From an uncultured Selenomonas sp. (GTDB lineage Bacteria; Bacillota; Negativicutes; Selenomonadales; Selenomonadaceae): 7,232 bases of DNA. The position numbers and the translations under genes were made by a program. The stretch covers positions 1 through 7,232 of the forward strand of contig CAJPRR010000113.1 in assembly GCA_905373085.1 (NCBI GenBank). Reading direction: 5' to 3'. The first letter of the stretch is position 1. Every line of letters begins with the position of its first letter. Of this stretch, positions 5,326-7,232 are shown piece by piece. The notes under the pieces are model-generated. The model had not been told where the DNA came from. It worked only from the letters and a program-made list of their open reading frames with translations, and ran no database searches.

Positions 5326-6102
5326 TCAGGGAATCGCCTCAAGAGGAATCACATGCGGCACGTTCTGTTCATCGACATAAACTTTCGTTTTTACACGGTA
5401 TACCTCTTCCATCATGGACTCCGTGAAAATCTCCTGCGGCCTTCCCTGCGCGTACACTTCTCCCTTCTGTAAAACGATAATCTCATCGGCAAATTTCGCA
5501 GCCAAATCGAGATGGTGCAGAGTGACCAATGTCGTAAATTGATTTTCTTGCGTCAGTCTTTTCAGCAAGGTCAACAGCTTGAACTGCTTGTGCAGATCCA
5601 GCGCACTGGTAGGCTCATCGAGCAGCAATACCGTAGGTTCCCTTACCAGCGCCTGCGCCATAAACACAAGCTGCCTCTGCCCCCCGCTCAAAGCCATGAT
5701 GCTGCGTGAGGCAAACTCCTGCAGATTCAGACGCTGCAGCACTTCCTCCGTCGCTCGAATATCTTCCTCTTTGACACGAAAAGACAGCGATCCCATACGC
5801 CCGAGCATGACGACTTCAAAAACACTTAGATTGATTTTGCAGTCGTTGTCCTGAGACAGATAGCTTATCGTGCTGCTGAGTTCCTCGGACGTATATGCTG
5901 CAACCGGCTTGTCGTTGATCCGAATGTCACCCTTGCCCGGCAAGATCCCTATGATCGTTTTCAGAAGCGTTGATTTCCCAGCGCCGTTCGTTCCGATCAC
6001 AGCAGTCAGTTTTCCAGTCTGAGCTGCAAAGCCGACACCGCGCAATATATTTTTTTGGGAATCGGAGGAATATCCAAAGGTCAGATTATGAACTTCAATC
6101 AT
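5326..6102 (-). CDS. FecE-type ABC transporter ATPase (iron complex, heme or cobalamin import)
   Basis: A 258-residue cytoplasmic ATP-binding subunit that powers a class II importer. Walker A is GTNGAGKST (37-45), the Q-loop Gln is near 84, the signature LSGGQ is at 138-142, Walker B VLLLDEPTSALD at 158-169 (Glu163 catalytic) and the switch His at 196. All key residues are intact. The D-loop SALDLHKQ and the following HHLDLAAKFADEIIVL fit the FecE/FhuC/BtuD group. The ATG overlaps the permease stop as ATGA (6099-6102), and AAGGAG inside the last permease codons serves as its ribosome site, so the two subunits are probably made in step. Length is usual for the group. Substrate cannot be read from the ATPase. 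Base composition is lower in GC than the nirJ and yitT genes. Confidence 0.93.
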   Translation of the reverse strand: MIEVHNLTFGYSSDSQKNILRGVGFAAQTGKLTAVIGTNGAGKSTLLKTIIGILPGKGDIRINDKPVAAYTSEELSSTISYLSQDNDCKINLSVFEVVMLGRMGSLSFRVKEEDIRATEEVLQRLNLQEFASRSIMALSGGQRQLVFMAQALVREPTVLLLDEPTSALDLHKQFKLLTLLKRLTQENQFTTLVTLHHLDLAAKFADEIIVLQKGEVYAQGRPQEIFTESMMEEVYRVKTKVYVDEQNVPHVIPLEAIP

Positions 6103-7148
6103 TTGAAATAACTCCTTTTCCTAGTCAACACCAACGAGAAGAAAAAGGGGACTCCGATGATTGCCGTCACAATGCCAATCGGAAACATAGCGCCCGGAAT
6201 CAGCATCTTGCTGCCAATGGACGCCATCGACAAGATTGCCATGCCGCACACCGCAGAGAGCGGCAGGAAATACCGCTGATCCTCCCCGACCAGCATCCTC
6301 GCAATATGCGGTCCGACGATGCCGATAAAGCCGATCGTTCCCACGAAAGAAACGGCAATGGCCGTGATAATCGATATGAAAAGAAAAACTTTTACCCTCA
6401 GGCGCTCGACATTGACTCCCAGTCCGGACGCCTTTTCATCCCCAAGCTTTAACGCCGTCAACCGCCACGATTCGCGCATCATGAGAGGAAGCATCAGAAG
6501 CAGTACGACGAAAACAATGGAGATGTTCGTCCAATTTGCTTTGGTGAGACTTCCCATCGTCCAAAACACAATGTTCTGAAGAGCCTCGGGCGTCGCCATA
6601 TACTGCATCAGAGATTGAAGCGCCTGGAACAGGAACATCATACCGATGCCGGCAAGAATCATGGTCTCCGAGGAGAAATTCTTAATCTTATTGATGGAAT
6701 ATATGAAAAAACTCGTCAAACCAGCGAATACAAACGCACCGAAAGGCACCATAAACTCACCCAAAAATTCCAAGGAGCTCAGTCCGACGACGACCATGAG
6801 AGATGCGCCGAACCCCGCGCCTGCCGATATGCCGAGTGTATAGGGGCTGGAGAGCGGATTATCAAGGATCGTCTGCATTCCCGCCCCCGCAATCCCCAAG
6901 GAAGCTCCGACCAGCAAAGCCATGACTGCCGTCGGAAGCCGGATCGACCAAACAATGACATCGACGTTTTTTGAAACCTCCGGAGACTGTATCACAGCCA
7001 GCCACACATCATGCAGCGTGAGCGAGGCCGGCCCTACAATCACGTCGGTGATAAAACTCGCAGCGCAAATCAGCAGTCCGAGCAAGATAAAGATGAGTCT
7101 TCGGAAACTCTGCTTCTTGTAGTCAAAACGCTCCGTCATCGCTTCCAC
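6099..7148 (-). CDS. FecCD-family ABC transporter permease
   Basis: A 349-residue inner-membrane permease, the size normal for FecCD/BtuC proteins, which work as a dimer of ten-helix subunits. Hydrophobic helices begin at about 17. The family motif RLPTAVMALLVGASLGIAG (70-88), with MQTILDNPLSSPYTLGISAGAGFGA (91-115) after it, is clear. GFIGIVGPHIARMLVG (273-288) is the stretch that contacts the ATPase. GAMFPIGIVTAIIGVPFFF (319-337) closes the protein; many relatives have GELPVG here, so this belongs to the branch with a hydrophobic residue in place of Glu. Start: GTG at 7148 has AAGGGG nine bases upstream; an ATG at 7139 is possible but has a weaker ribosome site. It is followed by the ATPase with a 4-bp overlap and preceded by an unknown gene 16 bp away. 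Iron-siderophore, heme and cobalamin remain possible substrates; a binding protein is not visible in the window. Confidence 0.93.
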   Translation of the reverse strand: MEAMTERFDYKKQSFRRLIFILLGLLICAASFITDVIVGPASLTLHDVWLAVIQSPEVSKNVDVIVWSIRLPTAVMALLVGASLGIAGAGMQTILDNPLSSPYTLGISAGAGFGASLMVVVGLSSLEFLGEFMVPFGAFVFAGLTSFFIYSINKIKNFSSETMILAGIGMMFLFQALQSLMQYMATPEALQNIVFWTMGSLTKANWTNISIVFVVLLLMLPLMMRESWRLTALKLGDEKASGLGVNVERLRVKVFLFISIITAIAVSFVGTIGFIGIVGPHIARMLVGEDQRYFLPLSAVCGMAILSMASIGSKMLIPGAMFPIGIVTAIIGVPFFFSLVLTRKRSYFK

Positions 7149-7164
7149 TATACCAAGCCCCTTC

Positions 7165-7232
7165 TTACGGAAGCACGGATAAATTCAGCCGCCCATCTTC
7201 ACACATCTGCGCTGTCCTCTCGTCGTCGACAA
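7165..7232 (-). CDS. 3' end of an unidentified gene upstream of the permease
   Basis: The last 21 codons of a minus-strand frame entering from the right edge and ending at TAA 7165-7167. The visible tail begins VDDERTAQMCEDG and ends LNLSVLP. The stop lies 16 bp before the permease GTG, and the permease ribosome site directly follows it, which is normal operon spacing. The first gene of such operons is often the substrate-binding lipoprotein, but this tail is not recognisable as one, and 21 residues are too few to name a family. The other two minus-strand frames over this stretch stop earlier, so this frame is the best candidate. Confidence 0.55.
   Translation of the reverse strand, partial: VDDERTAQMCEDGRLNLSVLP

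Noticed and set aside
1..7232. CRISPR array, insertion sequence or prophage att site
   Set aside because: No regularly spaced direct repeats, transposase motifs or terminal inverted repeats were seen. The tRNA 3' end is not followed by integrase-like genes or a visible duplicate of its end.

Overview
The window reads as a stretch of bacterial chromosome from a GC-rich Firmicute, most likely one of the Negativicutes (Selenomonas-like). The reasons are strong Shine-Dalgarno sequences, consensus sigma-A promoters, the NirJ1/NirJ2 radical SAM pair, a YitT-type membrane protein, and G/C-ending codons in the left two thirds. This is an inference from familiarity with these proteins; no search was run. 

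Left part, 1-3205, all on the minus strand. A TetR-family regulator leads a tight three-gene unit with two radical SAM proteins of the NirJ1/AhbC and NirJ2/AhbD types. These are the enzyme types that trim siroheme-derived side chains on the way to heme or heme d1. The regulator's own promoter carries two copies of a 15-bp palindrome (ATGAA-N5-TTCAT), a good candidate for its operator. Beyond nirJ2 lies the 5' end of a HAD-type phosphatase, cut by the window edge. 

Middle part, 3237-4632. A tRNA-Arg(ACG) gene (minus) with its own promoter and terminator stands back to back with a plus-strand YitT/DUF2179 membrane protein. Their -35 boxes lie 8 bp apart. 

Between the yitT terminator and the ABC transporter lie about 590 bases (4633-5217) with no convincing protein gene. 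They are not empty. On the minus strand a perfect consensus promoter (TTGACA-17-TATAAT) begins a region rich in long complementary arms that ends in a strong 18-pair hairpin. In two helices the only imperfect pair is G-U if the minus strand is the RNA, but A-C if the plus strand is. I read this as a large structured non-coding RNA of about 600 nt. It is the most interesting item here, and I could not assign it to a known family by eye. 

Right part, 5253-7232, minus strand and visibly lower in GC. It holds a FecCD-type permease and its FecE-type ATPase, joined by an ATGA overlap. They lie downstream of the last 21 codons of another gene that starts outside the window. Together they form an importer for an iron complex, heme or a corrinoid; the substrate cannot be told from these two subunits.
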